Origin: DASYKT01 sp035995185
GTDB taxonomy: Bacteria; Acidobacteriota; Blastocatellia; Pyrinomonadales; Pyrinomonadaceae
Assembly: GCA_035995185.1 (NCBI GenBank)
Contig: DASYKT010000002.1
Span: 186,001 to 250,000, forward strand
Length of the DNA: 64,000 nt
Direction: 5' to 3'
Shown piece by piece: positions 8,273 to 20,092 of the stretch; the first letter of the stretch is position 1; each line of letters begins with the position of its first letter. The notes beneath the pieces are model-generated. The model worked only from the letters and a program-made list of their open reading frames with translations, was not told where the DNA came from and did no database searches. The position numbers were made by a program, and so were the translations under genes.

Positions 8273-9337
8273 ATGAAAAAGTTTCTTTTATTTCTGATCT
8301 CTACTACATCGCTTATTTGCATTTTACAAAGTTCTACAACGGGCCAGGTGCATTTCTCGTCCCGTTTGGATGTCCGGATAATAACCGACGAAGCGGACGC
8401 CGTTCTGGATATCCTGGCGAAAAAAAACCTGGGTCAGGAAATCACTGAATCCGACTGGCAAAAAGTATTCTCCAGCGAAGGCTACACTCGCTTGAAAAAG
8501 CGGGAGCTATCGATGTCGCGTCCATTCGACGATCTAACCTTTCGAGAGTTTGCTCTTTCCGGAGAGATCATGCAAAAAAGAAACTCTTTGGCGGAAACAT
8601 TGGCCAAATGGAAACAAGCGAATATTAACGAGGTGGCCGCACGTTCATTTGCATATTTGCCCGCCATTTCACGTATCAGGGCTAAAATTTACCCGGTCAT
8701 TAAACCCAGGCCGAACAATTTTGTATTTGAATACCCGCAAGACCCGGCAATTTTTCTTTATCTAGACCCGGCGGCCAGTAAGGAAAAATTTGAACTTATA
8801 TTGGCCCATGAACTTCATCACATTGGTTTCGGGAGCGGATGTGCCACCTCAGAACAACAAGAAGAAATTAAAAAACTTTCACCCGATATACAAAAAGTTT
8901 TAACTTGGCTTAGCCCGTTTGGTGAAGGGTTTGCCACCTTGGCGGCAGCCGGCGGCCCTGACATTTATCCTTACTCAAACTTTTCCGAGGAAGAGCGGGC
9001 CAACTGGGATAAAGATATCATTGATTTTAATGCCAATCTCAGAACGGTTGAACAATTTTTAGTCGATGTATCGGAGGGAAAATTGTCGGAGAAAGAGATC
9101 AATGAAAGAGGATTTTCTTTTTTCGGTGTTCAGGGACGATCTGGTTTTTGGTATACCGTCGGCTGGCAAATGGATGTCGTTATCGAAAAAATATATGGCC
9201 GTGAAAAACTTATCGAGGTTATGTGCGATCGGCGCAGACTTTTATCGACTTACAATAAAGCGGTAAAAAAATATAACCACCGATATCATAAGACATTAGC
9301 ATTCTGGTCAAAGGAATTTGTAAAAAAGATCGGCTGA
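8273..9337 (+). CDS. DUF5700-type putative zinc metalloprotease, secreted
   Basis: 354 aa with a signal peptide (MKKFLLFLISTTSLICIL). A metalloprotease signature HELHH lies at about residues 181-185 in the context LILAHELHHIGFG, and a downstream GEGFATLAAAGG segment could supply the third ligand. The N-terminal module (TDEADAVLDIL to SSEGYTRLKKREL, residues 28-80) is repeated in the truncated gene at 11658-11885. This arrangement matches what I recall of DUF5700 proteins. The substrate is unknown. Codon use is more AT-rich than the thyA/folA genes nearby. Confidence 0.75.
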   Translation: MKKFLLFLISTTSLICILQSSTTGQVHFSSRLDVRIITDEADAVLDILAKKNLGQEITESDWQKVFSSEGYTRLKKRELSMSRPFDDLTFREFALSGEIMQKRNSLAETLAKWKQANINEVAARSFAYLPAISRIRAKIYPVIKPRPNNFVFEYPQDPAIFLYLDPAASKEKFELILAHELHHIGFGSGCATSEQQEEIKKLSPDIQKVLTWLSPFGEGFATLAAAGGPDIYPYSNFSEEERANWDKDIIDFNANLRTVEQFLVDVSEGKLSEKEINERGFSFFGVQGRSGFWYTVGWQMDVVIEKIYGREKLIEVMCDRRRLLSTYNKAVKKYNHRYHKTLAFWSKEFVKKIG

Positions 9338-9357
9338 GTTGGAGATCTCTGTGACAT

Positions 9358-10020
9358 TTACTTGTTGACCGCATCGCGGAGCGAGCGCCATGAGCGGTGC
9401 AGCAGGTCGTCGATGTTTTGCCAGTCTTGCTCGGTCACGCCGCCTTGTTCGGCCTTGTTATCGCGGATGTTCATGGCCTCGGCACGCAAGGTGCCGTGCT
9501 CCATAAAGTCTTCTACTGGTTGGTTATAGACGGCGGCGGCGGTTTCGGCCAGGGCGCGGGCGAGGTCGCCTTCCTGGTACTTTTTGCGTTCGCGGTGGAC
9601 GATCCACCATTCGAGTTCCAGTTTGGCGGCTTTGCGCAGGTCAAAATCCGTCGTGCTCAGATCGTGGATCTCGCCGTAAAATCTTTCCACATCCGGCAAG
9701 GCCTTTTCATAATCTTCACGGTTTTTTCCGTCTTTAAAAACAAAAGCGGCCTTGGTCGCATAGAAAGCAGTTAATTGACGCCGCCAAAACGGCAAGCGAT
9801 ATTGTTTTTGCAGGAGTTCGGTCAGCTCGCGATAAAGTTTAAATCTCTGGCGGCGATAGTATGAACGCCACATTGCAGTGTCTAACCGCGCCACCTCATC
9901 CGCGTCAAAGTCGCGAATGTCGACCTGGAGCGGAGCGTTCAGGTCATAGGCGATCCAACCCGCGAGCAGCACGATCACGAAAAGTAGGCCGAATAAAACT
10001 CTGAGCAGGAACTTGCGCAT
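9358..10020 (-). CDS. Hypothetical protein with N-terminal membrane anchor
   Basis: 220 aa from ATG 10020. A longer in-frame start (TTG 10041) lies inside the palindromic repeat at 10024-10102, so I reject it. One hydrophobic helix (residues about 4-23, LLRVLFGLLFVIVLLAGWIAY) is followed by a predominantly helical, charged soluble part rich in Arg, Glu and Trp. No family recognised; probably anchored in the inner membrane with the C-terminus outside the cytoplasm. Confidence 0.65.
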   Translation of the reverse strand: MRKFLLRVLFGLLFVIVLLAGWIAYDLNAPLQVDIRDFDADEVARLDTAMWRSYYRRQRFKLYRELTELLQKQYRLPFWRRQLTAFYATKAAFVFKDGKNREDYEKALPDVERFYGEIHDLSTTDFDLRKAAKLELEWWIVHRERKKYQEGDLARALAETAAAVYNQPVEDFMEHGTLRAEAMNIRDNKAEQGGVTEQDWQNIDDLLHRSWRSLRDAVNK

Positions 10021-10023
10021 AGA

Positions 10024-10102
10024 AAACGGTTTAGAGTTCAAGCTTTAGCTTGTCTCAGCCATGATCGAAGAACAAAACTAAAGTTTGAACTCTAAACCGT
10101 TT
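10024..10102. repeat. Palindromic repeat, family E
   Basis: Inverted arms AAACGGTTTAGAGTTCAA and TTGAACTCTAAACCGTTT around 40 bp. A diverged copy is at about 54856-54936, and one arm occurs near 2591-2615. It sits between two same-direction genes: it overlaps the upstream in-frame region of the gene at 9358 and supplies part of the stop codon of the gene at 10101. Confidence 0.8.
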
Positions 10103-10577
10103 ACACAATTCGCATTTTTTCAATTTTGGATTCAAAATTCGCAAATTCGACTGCGGGAAAAGGCTGGCGCCAGTTGAATTCAAATTCATCGGTGTGGCGG
10201 TCGGCGTAGAGTTGGGCAAATGTTTCGTGAAAAGCGCGGGCTATCTCGTTGATGGCGCCTTCGTAAAAAAATACGATTTCGCGTTCGGCGGCTTCACGTT
10301 CGTCGGTCGGGTATTGCACGATCTCGACTTTTGCATTTTGTCCCGCTTTATGAAAAACAAAATCGAATTCTTCCGGATCCCGGTTCCATCTCAGAACATG
10401 TGTGAACGCCGGCTTGTCACGGTCGAGCAGATCGGCCAGCACGGTAAGCAATTCGGTCAAAGCGTGTTCGTGCGGCGCGTGGGCGGTCGTCGTATGAAAC
10501 TCATTCGCGCCGGCGGTAAAGCCGATCGACATCCAGCCGCACTGGGGAGAATTAAAACTTACTTCGAGATCTGCCAT
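10101..10577 (-). CDS. Hypothetical cytosolic protein
   Basis: 158 aa, ATG 10577 (MADLEVSFNSPQCGWMSIGF). No signal peptide or membrane segment. Acidic with many aromatic residues and an alternating strand/helix pattern; it resembles uncharacterised immunity-like or DUF proteins, but I recognise no family. Its stop codon is formed at the boundary of the family E repeat, so the original 3' end may have been altered. It is divergent from thyA across 70 bp. Confidence 0.6.
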   Translation of the reverse strand: MADLEVSFNSPQCGWMSIGFTAGANEFHTTTAHAPHEHALTELLTVLADLLDRDKPAFTHVLRWNRDPEEFDFVFHKAGQNAKVEIVQYPTDEREAAEREIVFFYEGAINEIARAFHETFAQLYADRHTDEFEFNWRQPFPAVEFANFESKIEKMRIV

Positions 10578-10647
10578 ACGCGTAAAGTTTGATTTCGTAT
10601 GCTCGAAATTGCAAATCTAAAATTGCAAATCTAAAATCTAAAAATCA

Positions 10648-11493
10648 ATGAAGCAGTACCACGAACTTCTCAAAACCATTTTAGAACGCGGCACGCGGCA
10701 TGAAGACCGCACCGGCGTGGGAACGATCTCGCATTTCGGGCACCAGATGCGCTTTGACCTGCGCGCGGGTTTTCCGATCGTCACTACTAAACGAGTGCCT
10801 TTTCGCTGGGTGGCAGAAGAACTGTTCTGGTTTCTTTCCGGCGATACGAGCGAGAAAAATTTGCGTGCGCGGGGCGTGGATATCTGGGCGGAATGGGCCG
10901 ACGCGGAGCACACCGCGCGATTTGGCCGTGAAGAAGGCGATCTGGGCCCGGTGTATGGTTACCTCTGGCGCAGCTTTGGCGGTAAATACCCGGAAAAAAA
11001 CGGGTTTGACCAGATCGCTTGGCTGATAAACGAGATCGAAAAAAATCCCAATTCGCGCCGGCTGATAGTTTCCGGCTGGAACCCGCCGCAGGCAGAGCAG
11101 GTAGATCTGCCGCCGTGTCATACGCTGTTTCAATTCAAGATCGATAACGGTGAGACGCTGCATTGCCAGCTCTACCAGCGCAGCGCCGACGCTTTTCTGG
11201 GCGTGCCTTTTAATATCAGCAGCTACGCTCTGCTGACGCATTTGATCGCGCATGTTTGCGGTCTCAAGGCCGGCGAATTTATCCACACCTTCGGCGATTG
11301 TCATATTTATTCAAACCATCTCGAGCAAGTAGAAGAACTGCTCGCCCGCGAACCGCTGCCGCTGCCGACGCTGGAAATAACCGGAGCGGAAAATTTGAAG
11401 GGTTTGGAAGGGCTGCTCAATTTCAAATACGAAAATTTAAATTTGATTGGCTATCAATCCCACGCCAAGATCGCCGCGCCGGTTGCTGTATAG
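10648..11493 (+). CDS. thyA: Thymidylate synthase
   Basis: 281 aa, slightly longer than the 264 aa of the E. coli enzyme. All hallmarks are present: the N-terminal RHEDRTGVGT segment that holds the phosphate-binding Arg, the catalytic Cys at about residue 156 in LPPCHTLFQF, QLYQRSADAFLGVPFN, and the dUMP-binding HIYSNH. It methylates dUMP to dTMP with 5,10-methylene-tetrahydrofolate and yields dihydrofolate, which the folA product encoded 1.2 kb downstream regenerates. The two genes are co-directional with one DUF2071 gene between them. Confidence 0.97.
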   Translation: MKQYHELLKTILERGTRHEDRTGVGTISHFGHQMRFDLRAGFPIVTTKRVPFRWVAEELFWFLSGDTSEKNLRARGVDIWAEWADAEHTARFGREEGDLGPVYGYLWRSFGGKYPEKNGFDQIAWLINEIEKNPNSRRLIVSGWNPPQAEQVDLPPCHTLFQFKIDNGETLHCQLYQRSADAFLGVPFNISSYALLTHLIAHVCGLKAGEFIHTFGDCHIYSNHLEQVEELLAREPLPLPTLEITGAENLKGLEGLLNFKYENLNLIGYQSHAKIAAPVAV

Positions 11494-11521
11494 TGAAGGA
11501 CGAAAAGCAGCCTGGTGAATA

Positions 11522-11637
11522 AATTGCCATTAGCTTTAGCTAGTGGTTAGAAGTACTGATCTATATCCGGCTTTAGCCTAATCTTTGTTACTTCAATTTT
11601 ATTTTCATTTATCCTCTAGCTAAAGCTAGTGGCAATT
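11522..11637. repeat. AATTGCCA-type palindromic element, copy 2
   Basis: Ends AATTGCCATTAGCTTTAGC and GCTAAAGCTAGTGGCAATT, with an internal GGCTTTAGCC-like block. Same family as 2438-2566 and 56543-56670. Its right end is 20 bp from the 3' end of the truncated DUF5700 paralogue, so it is a candidate cause of that truncation. Confidence 0.85.
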
Positions 11638-11657
11638 TAAAGAGTCATACAAAAAAA

Positions 11658-11885
11658 TCATTTTAACTCGCGTTTTTTCAGACGGGTGTAGCCTTCGCTG
11701 GAAAAAGGCAGCTGCCAGTCTGTTTCGCTTACCTCGCGGCGAGCAAGTTTTTTCTCGAGGATATTTAAAACAGGGTCAGCTTCGTCCGTCACCACTGTCA
11801 CGCTAACACGCGTGTTATCTTGTGTTTGCGCCGTCGCTAAGAACACTGTAAAACAAATGAAAATGCCTGAAATGATCGCTCGCAT
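11658..11885 (-). pseudogene. Truncated DUF5700 paralogue (N-terminal 75 aa only)
   Basis: A signal peptide (MRAIISGIFICFTVFLATAQ) is followed by a 45-residue segment that lines up without gaps with residues 28-80 of the protease at 8273: both read TDEADxVLxIL and both end SSEGYTRLKKREL. The reading frame then stops after one more residue, and nothing matching the metalloprotease domain (HELHH) follows. A REP element begins 20 bp beyond the stop. This looks like a gene that lost its catalytic part. It could still make a short secreted peptide. Confidence 0.75.
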
Positions 11886-11969
11886 AATTGCCAGGGCTCG
11901 TTTTGAGATAGAATAAAACTGGTATTAAATTAACACCGCAATGGTGAAGTTCGTGACAAAAGGATCTAA

Positions 11970-12671
11970 ATGAGGAAATTTCTCACGGCAAAATGGCAGG
12001 ACCTGATAATGGCCAATTACAAAGTTGAGCCAAAGCTTCTGGACGATCTGATCCCCTTCGGCACGGAGGTCGATCTTTACCAGGGCGAGTGTTATCTAAG
12101 CCTGGTGGCGTTCAAATTTGTCGACACCGCCTTGATGGGGATAAAGATCCCTTTTCATACGAACTTTGAAGAGATAAATCTGCGTTTTTATGTCGAGCGA
12201 AAATTGACCAATGAGATCCGCCGCGGCGTCGTGTTTGTAAAAGAGATCGTGCCGCGCGCGGCGATCTGCCTGGTGGCAAATTCAATGTACGGCGAAAATT
12301 ACGAACGCTGGAACACCGCGCACGAAGACACTGAAAAAGGCCACACTTATTTCTGGTCGCGCGGCGAATGCGAAAACAGTATTCTGGTTGAACACAAAAA
12401 TTCCTTGGGTGTGCCGGCCGACGATTCGCGCGAAGCTTTTATCATCGAGCATTACTGGGGCTATACCAGGCGCGGCGAACACCGCACGGACGAATACCTG
12501 GTCGAGCATCCGAAGTGGGAATTGTCCGATGTGAATTATGCCGAGATCGACGTGGATTTTGGTGAAACTTACGGCGACCAGTTTGATTTTCTCAGCGATG
12601 CCGAGCCGGATTCCGTGCTGCTGGCAAAAGGTTCTGACATAAGCGTTTACCGCGGCCAACGAATGGCTTAG
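11970..12671 (+). CDS. DUF2071 (YqjF-like) protein
   Basis: 233 aa. The N-terminal pattern MRKFLTAKWQDLIMANYKV, then LIPFGTEVDLYQGECYLSLVAF and IPFHTNFEEINLRFYV, followed by RRGVVFVKEIVPRAAI, is typical of the DUF2071/YqjF family (acetoacetate-decarboxylase-like fold). The family pattern includes the sequence before the internal ATG at 12009, so the 11970 start is preferred. Function unknown. It lies between thyA and folA in the same direction; folA starts 24 bp after its stop, so they may be cotranscribed. Confidence 0.8.
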   Translation: MRKFLTAKWQDLIMANYKVEPKLLDDLIPFGTEVDLYQGECYLSLVAFKFVDTALMGIKIPFHTNFEEINLRFYVERKLTNEIRRGVVFVKEIVPRAAICLVANSMYGENYERWNTAHEDTEKGHTYFWSRGECENSILVEHKNSLGVPADDSREAFIIEHYWGYTRRGEHRTDEYLVEHPKWELSDVNYAEIDVDFGETYGDQFDFLSDAEPDSVLLAKGSDISVYRGQRMA

Positions 12672-12694
12672 GAGATGACGTAGGTGATGATCTA

Positions 12695-13174
12695 ATGGCG
12701 ATGATCGGCATTGTAGCAGTGGCAAAAAACCTCGCCATCGGGCGGGGCGGAAAGCTCCCGTGGCACTATTCCTCAGACCTTAAATTCTTTAAGAAAACAA
12801 CCAGCGGCAACGCCGTGGTGATGGGCCGCACCACCTGGGAATCGATCGGAAAACCGCTCCCGAACCGGCTTAACATCGTGCTCAGCCGCACGACGGATAT
12901 CGGCGATCAGCCCCACGTCTTAAAACATTTACTCAGCAAGGAAGAGGTGCTGGAATTTGCCCGGACCTTCGGCCGCGACATCTATATCATCGGCGGCGCT
13001 CACGTCTTTAAAAACTTTGCCGACGTGATCGAGAAATGGATCGTGACGGAAATTCCGCTCACGGTCGAAGACGCGGATACCTTTATGCCCGCAAATTTTT
13101 TGGACGGATTTAAACCTACCGAAACCAAAGAGCTGGAAGAGGGATTGAAAGTTAAGTTTTTCAACCGCATTTAG
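12695..13174 (+). CDS. folA: Dihydrofolate reductase
   Basis: 159 aa, the usual length. Visible signatures: IGIVAVAKNLAIGRGGKLPWH (N-terminal strand, Met20-type loop and the Leu-Pro-Trp), the substrate carboxylate-binding acidic residue in SSDLKFFKK, VVMGRTTWESIG for NADPH, and IYIIGGAHVF for the second NADPH contact. It reduces dihydrofolate to tetrahydrofolate and completes the thymidylate cycle with ThyA. The family call is secure. folA would be expected to be sensitive to antifolates, but no resistance feature can be judged from here. Confidence 0.96.
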   Translation: MAMIGIVAVAKNLAIGRGGKLPWHYSSDLKFFKKTTSGNAVVMGRTTWESIGKPLPNRLNIVLSRTTDIGDQPHVLKHLLSKEEVLEFARTFGRDIYIIGGAHVFKNFADVIEKWIVTEIPLTVEDADTFMPANFLDGFKPTETKELEEGLKVKFFNRI

Positions 13175-13266
13175 TTTTGACGCAAAGACTGGAACCACGA
13201 ACACACACGAAATAACACTAAATAAGAGGAAGGACGTTGCCTATAAAGTTCGAAGAATAACTTTTA

Positions 13267-13373
13267 AGAGCGGGCGCAAGCAACCCTTCCGGACCTGAGA
13301 GGTATTCAGCTTTGAAGGTAAATATAAGATCTAAATAAATTTGCAGTCCGGAAGGGCCGCTTGCGCCCGCTCT
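13267..13373. repeat. Family A palindromic element, copy 2, inside another inverted repeat
   Basis: Terminal repeats AGAGCGGGCGC / GCGCCCGCTCT with internal CCTTCCGGACC and GGTCCGGAAGG-like blocks. It lies between two outer arms of a GGAACCACGAA-type repeat (about 13188-13220 and 13442-13480), which suggests insertion into an older repeat. The whole interval 13175-13559 holds no convincing gene. Confidence 0.85.
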
Positions 13374-13559
13374 GATGAGCTATCAAATCATCTTCTTTTG
13401 ATAACAAAAAAAGAGTTTATAGGTAAGGCTAAGAAGAAGATGTTTTCGTGTTGTTTGGTGTGGGTTCGTGGTTCCGGTTTTTATTCGACAAATAAATGTC
13501 TTTTAATCAAACAGCCTATGCAGTAGAATAGCCGAAACCGGGAAAAGGAGTGTGAGCAT

Positions 13560-13856
13560 ATGTTAGGCGGAAAACCCTGGGAACAATGGATCGAGGAATA
13601 TTCTGACGGGCACCAGCACCCGATGAACCGTTTGACGCACAAGATCGGCATCCCGATGATCGTCGTCTCGCTGCCGCTCTTTCTGGTGGCGATCTTTATC
13701 CCCTGGTTTTGGATTTTGCCTACCGTCCTTTTTATAGCAGGGTGGTTGTTCCAATTCGTCGGCCACGCCTTCGAAGGAAAACCTCCCGAATTTTTCAAAG
13801 ATCCACGCTTTCTTTTTGTAGGATTGCGCTGGTGGATAAAAAAGACCTTTGGTTAA
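13560..13856 (+). CDS. Mpo1/DUF962-family membrane protein
   Basis: 98 aa. DUF962 signatures are clear: HQHPMNRLTHKIGIP near the N-terminus, two hydrophobic helices (about residues 35-65), and FVGHAFEGKPPEFF with LRWW near the end. The family includes yeast Mpo1, a dioxygenase that oxidises 2-hydroxy fatty acids using iron held by conserved His residues; the conserved His of HQH and GHAFEG are present. Start ATG 13560 has a strong AAAGGAG at about 13545. In bacteria the function is not established, so the enzymatic role is an inference. Confidence 0.88.
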   Translation: MLGGKPWEQWIEEYSDGHQHPMNRLTHKIGIPMIVVSLPLFLVAIFIPWFWILPTVLFIAGWLFQFVGHAFEGKPPEFFKDPRFLFVGLRWWIKKTFG

Positions 13857-13896
13857 ACGGATATTTAAGCGCCAAAGGGAACCTGAAGTACTAAAA

Positions 13897-16800
13897 ATGA
13901 ACAGATTTTGTAATAAAAACCGCCGCGGAATTTACGGCCGGGCCGGATATTTGACAACAATCACTCTAGCGGTCTTGATATTTGCACTGACCGGGTCTTT
14001 CTCCGCCAGTTTTGCGGGAAGGAAAGATCAGAAGGTTTTTAGCGAAGAGGCCGGCCTCGATTCATTGTTTTCTTTTTTAAGCGAGAAAAAAGAGCTGGCG
14101 GGATCGTCCGATCTGACCAATGAATTAGGAAGATTTTTAATAACCGACCCCGCTCTGGGATTAGGAGATTCGGTTTTAGCGCAGCTATGAGCGGCGATAC
14201 CGTCGTGATCGGCGCGCCGAGAGAAACCGTCGGCGCCAACGACAGTCAGGGAGCGGCTTATGTTCTCGTTCGAAGCGGCACGACGTGGACGTTTCAGCAG
14301 AGACTTTTTGCCTCCGATGGGACGGCCGGCAATCAATTTGCCCGCAGGGTTGCGATCGACGGCGAGACGATCATTATCAACTCCGATGAGTTTGGTACCG
14401 GTTCCGCCTACGTGTTCGTCAGAAACGGAACTACCTGGACACAACAGCAAAAACTAGTTGCCTCGGACGGGGCCCAGCTGGATAGATTTGGGACGGGCGT
14501 TGATATATCCGGAAACACGGTGATCGTCGGTGCGGCGCAAGACGATATCAATACCAATGACAATCAGGGATCGGCCTACGTATTTACGCGCAGCGGCAGC
14601 GTATGGAGCGAGCAGGAAAAACTTATCGCGTCTGACGGAGCGCAGTTCGACCAATTTGGAAGCAGCGTTTCCGTTTCCGGCGATTATGCCGTGGTGGGAG
14701 ACGCCGCCGACACAGTGGGAGGAGTTGCCGCGCAAGGGTCTGTCTATGTTTTCGTAAGAAGCGGCTCGGATTGGACCGAGCAAACAAAACTCATCGACTC
14801 AGAGGGACACGACTCCGATAACTTCGGAACGAGTGTCGATCTTGAGGGTGATACTCTGGCGATCGGCTCGTTTCGCGGCGACGTAGGCACCGCCGTTTTT
14901 AATCAGGGGACGGTTTCGGTCTTTGTCCGGCATGGCACGAGTTGGAACCAGCAGGCCAGGCTTTTTAGCGCGGACGGCGCGCAAGGTGATGAATTCGGTA
15001 TCAGCCTCTCGTTAAGCGGCGATGACCTGATCGTGGGAGCTGATTTTAACAATGTTCATGGGACACCATTTCCCGGTGCGGCTTATTTGTTTACCAGAAG
15101 CGGCACGGCCTGGACGCAGCGTTCCAAATTGATCCCTGCGGGTAATTCTGACAGGTTCGGGCAGAGTGTTGCGCTGGGGGGGCAACAGAATTTTTGTGGG
15201 CGCTCCGGTAGAAGATATCGGTATTCAGGGAAAGCAGGGAGCGGCCTACTTTTTTCTCAAACCTACCGCCGCGCCCGATCTACAGCCAGCCAGCGACAGC
15301 GGATCAAGTGATAGCGACAATATAACGAAAAACCGTAACCTTTCTTTCGATGTTGGCGGAGTAACAAAAGGCGCGACGGTAAATTTGCTGCGTGACGGCA
15401 CAGTGGTCGGCAGCGCAGCTGCGGTCACCGGTACCGTTACGCTAACTGATGCCGCCGCTCCGGCAAACGGGGTCTTTAAATACGCGACCCAACAGATCGT
15501 AAATGGTGAAACAAGCTCGCAGAGCGATGATTGTACCGTTACGATCGATACTACCGCGCCGCTTCCTGTGGTCACGCGCCCGGTAACACAATTCCCGGTG
15601 GTCAACACACAGCCGTTTAACTTTACCGTTAATTTTAACGAGATCGTAAGCGGCGTCTCGCTCTCTTCCGTTTCGCTGAGCAGCTCGACCGCTAACGTAT
15701 CTTCGGCCGGCACTTTCCTGTCCGGAAGCGGCGGCTCTTACAATGTCACGGTAAATAATGTCACCTCAGATGGAGAAGTACGGGTAAATATTCTGGCAAA
15801 TTCGGCACAGGACGTAGCCGGGAACAACAACGCCGCATCTGTCGATACGGCCGATAATGTAGTCACTTACGACACCGTGCGGCCAACGGTCACCATCAAC
15901 CAGGCGGCCGGCCAGGCTGACCCGGCAAATACGCAGCCGATACTTTTCACCGTTACGTTCAGCGAATTTGTGGCGAATTTTACCGCAAACGATATTTCCG
16001 TTACCGGTTCTACCGCGTCTGTTTCACTGCAAAATATCGACGTGATCGGCACGCTCGGATCGACCTATACGATCTCTGTGCATAACTTAAATTCCTCAGA
16101 CGGCGGCACCATCCGGCTAAGCGTCAAACCTGATGCGGCAAACGACACCGCGGGCAATCTCAGCGTTGCTTCGACCAGCACGGATAACACCGTTATCTGG
16201 GACAACACTCAACCGACGGTGACGATCAACCAGGCCGCGGGCCAGGCTGACCCGACCGCAGTTTCTCCGGTAAATTTCAGGGTTGTGTTTAGCGAACCGG
16301 TAACAGGATTTACCTCCGCCGATGTTTCCCTGGCCGCTTCGACGGCAAATGTTTCTCTGGCCAGTATCAACGTCACCGGAAGCGGAGCGACCTACGATAT
16401 CGCGGTGAGCAATATAATCTCCGGCGGATCCGTCAGAGCTACGGTTCCGGCCGGCGGCTCGATAGACCAGGCCGGTAACTTAAGCCGGGTATCGACCAGC
16501 ACCGACAATACGGTAAATTTTGTCTTTAAGCGCCCGCTGTTTGATTTTGACGGCGACCGGAAGACCGATGTTTCCATCTTCCGTCCCTCGGTAGGGGTTT
16601 GGTGGTACCTGCAAAGCAGTGACGGCGCCGACCGCCTTTATCAATTCGGCCAGGCGACGGACATGCTTACGCCGGGCGATTACACCGGCGACGGTAAAGC
16701 GGATGTTGCCTTCTGGCGGCCCGCGACCGGTGAATGGTTCGTGCAGCGAAGCGAAGATGCGCAGTTCTTTTCATTTACTTTCGGCACGACCGGCGATATT

Positions 16801-17354
16801 CCCGCTCCCGGCGATTACGACGGTGACGGCAAAACCGACTTTGCGGTATTCCGTCCGGCGATCGCGACCTGGTTCATCTCAAAATCGAGCGGCGGCATAG
16901 ACATCCAACAGTTCGGATCTGACGGCGACGTCCCGACAGTGGCCGATTACGACGGCGACGGAAAAACGGATATCGCCATCTACCGCCCCTCACTGGGGCA
17001 ATGGTGGGTGCAGCGAAGCACGGCCGGGCTGCTGGCCTTCCAGTTCGGAGTGTCGACCGATAAACCGGTGCCGGGAGATTATACGGGTGACGGAAAAACG
17101 GACGTCGCTATTTTTCGCCCGTCGACCGGCGAGTGGTTTGTTCTGACGAGCGAGACGTTCGGTGTTTATGCCTTTCCGTTTGGAACGTCGGGCGACCTGC
17201 CCGCGCCGGGAGATTATGACGGAGACGGTAAGACGGACCCGGCAGTTTTTCGGCCTTCGGCGGGAACCTGGTTCATTCTCGGCTCAACGTCGGGAGTGAC
17301 GGTGGCCTTTTGGGGCTCGGCTGAAGATAAGCCCATCCCCGCAGCATTCATTCC

Positions 17355-17358
<4 letters not shown>
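13897..17358 (+). pseudogene. Large secreted FG-GAP / Ig-like repeat protein, broken by two frameshifts
   Basis: Three pieces in two frames make one protein of about 1150 aa. Piece 1 (13897-14190, frame 1) has a signal peptide. Piece 2 (14187-15311, frame 3) has seven or so FG-GAP repeats of the pattern DGxxGDxFG, SGDTVVIGA, QGSAYVF. Piece 3 (15166-17358, frame 1) has Ig-like modules (two DxxxPTVTINQAAGQADP repeats) and a C-terminal array of DYDGDGKTDIAVFRPS blades. The first shift is near 14165, where SVLAQL should read FGFSAAMSGD. The second is in a run of seven G at 15175-15181; removing one G joins SVALGG to NRIFVGAP. Either the gene is inactivated, phase-variable or the assembly has indels. 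The likely product is a beta-propeller adhesin or secreted structural protein. Confidence 0.8.
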
Positions 17359-19574
<2,216 letters not shown>

Positions 19575-20092
19575 ATAGGTACAGTTAGGCTAATTTTTAG
19601 GCAGGTTCAAAGGAGCAACCAGTATAGCAGTAATCAGTTACGGATGTTAGTTTTTTAAGTAGTATCTTAATTTGGATCTCTTAAACTCCCCTCCTTACGA
19701 AGGAGGGGTGGCGCACGTTTCGTGCGACGGAGTGGTTCTTTCTTTAGTCCTGTAGGGACGTAAATATTTGTAGCGACGAGTTTGGAAATGATTTTTGAGT
19801 TCCGTAGGAACGGCAGATGTCGCTCCTAACGGAGCTTAAGTTTATTTAATTATCTCGATCTATAAATATAACGTCCCTACAGGACTTTTAGAAATGGTTT
19901 TGGGCGCGTAGCGCCCGTTGACAGTAGCCGTGGGTTTTAACCCACGGTCGTTGGAATAAAGATGTCACACGTCGCGTAGCGACGATTGATTTTGTTTCAT
20001 TCCACCGTGGATTAAAATCCACGGCTACATTCAACCCACCGCTAACGCGGTAAGGAATACATGGACATATCGGTTTCAAACTAATTCCCTAC
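19575..20092. repeat. Repeat-filled intergenic region
   Basis: No convincing gene. From left to right: family B (19683-19741, CCTCCTTACGAAGGAGG hairpin), family C (19744-19890, with TAGTCCTGTAGGGACG arms) enclosing a smaller palindrome (19797-19837, TCCGTAGGAAC), then another palindrome (19924-20028) with arms GTAGCCGTGGG and CCCACGG / CCACGGCTAC. A 63-codon open frame on the minus strand here is only the translation of these repeats. Confidence 0.8.

Noticed and set aside
19888..20079. 63-codon open frame on the minus strand
   Set aside because: It is the translation of two palindromic repeats (GTAGCCGTGGG type), without a ribosome-binding site.
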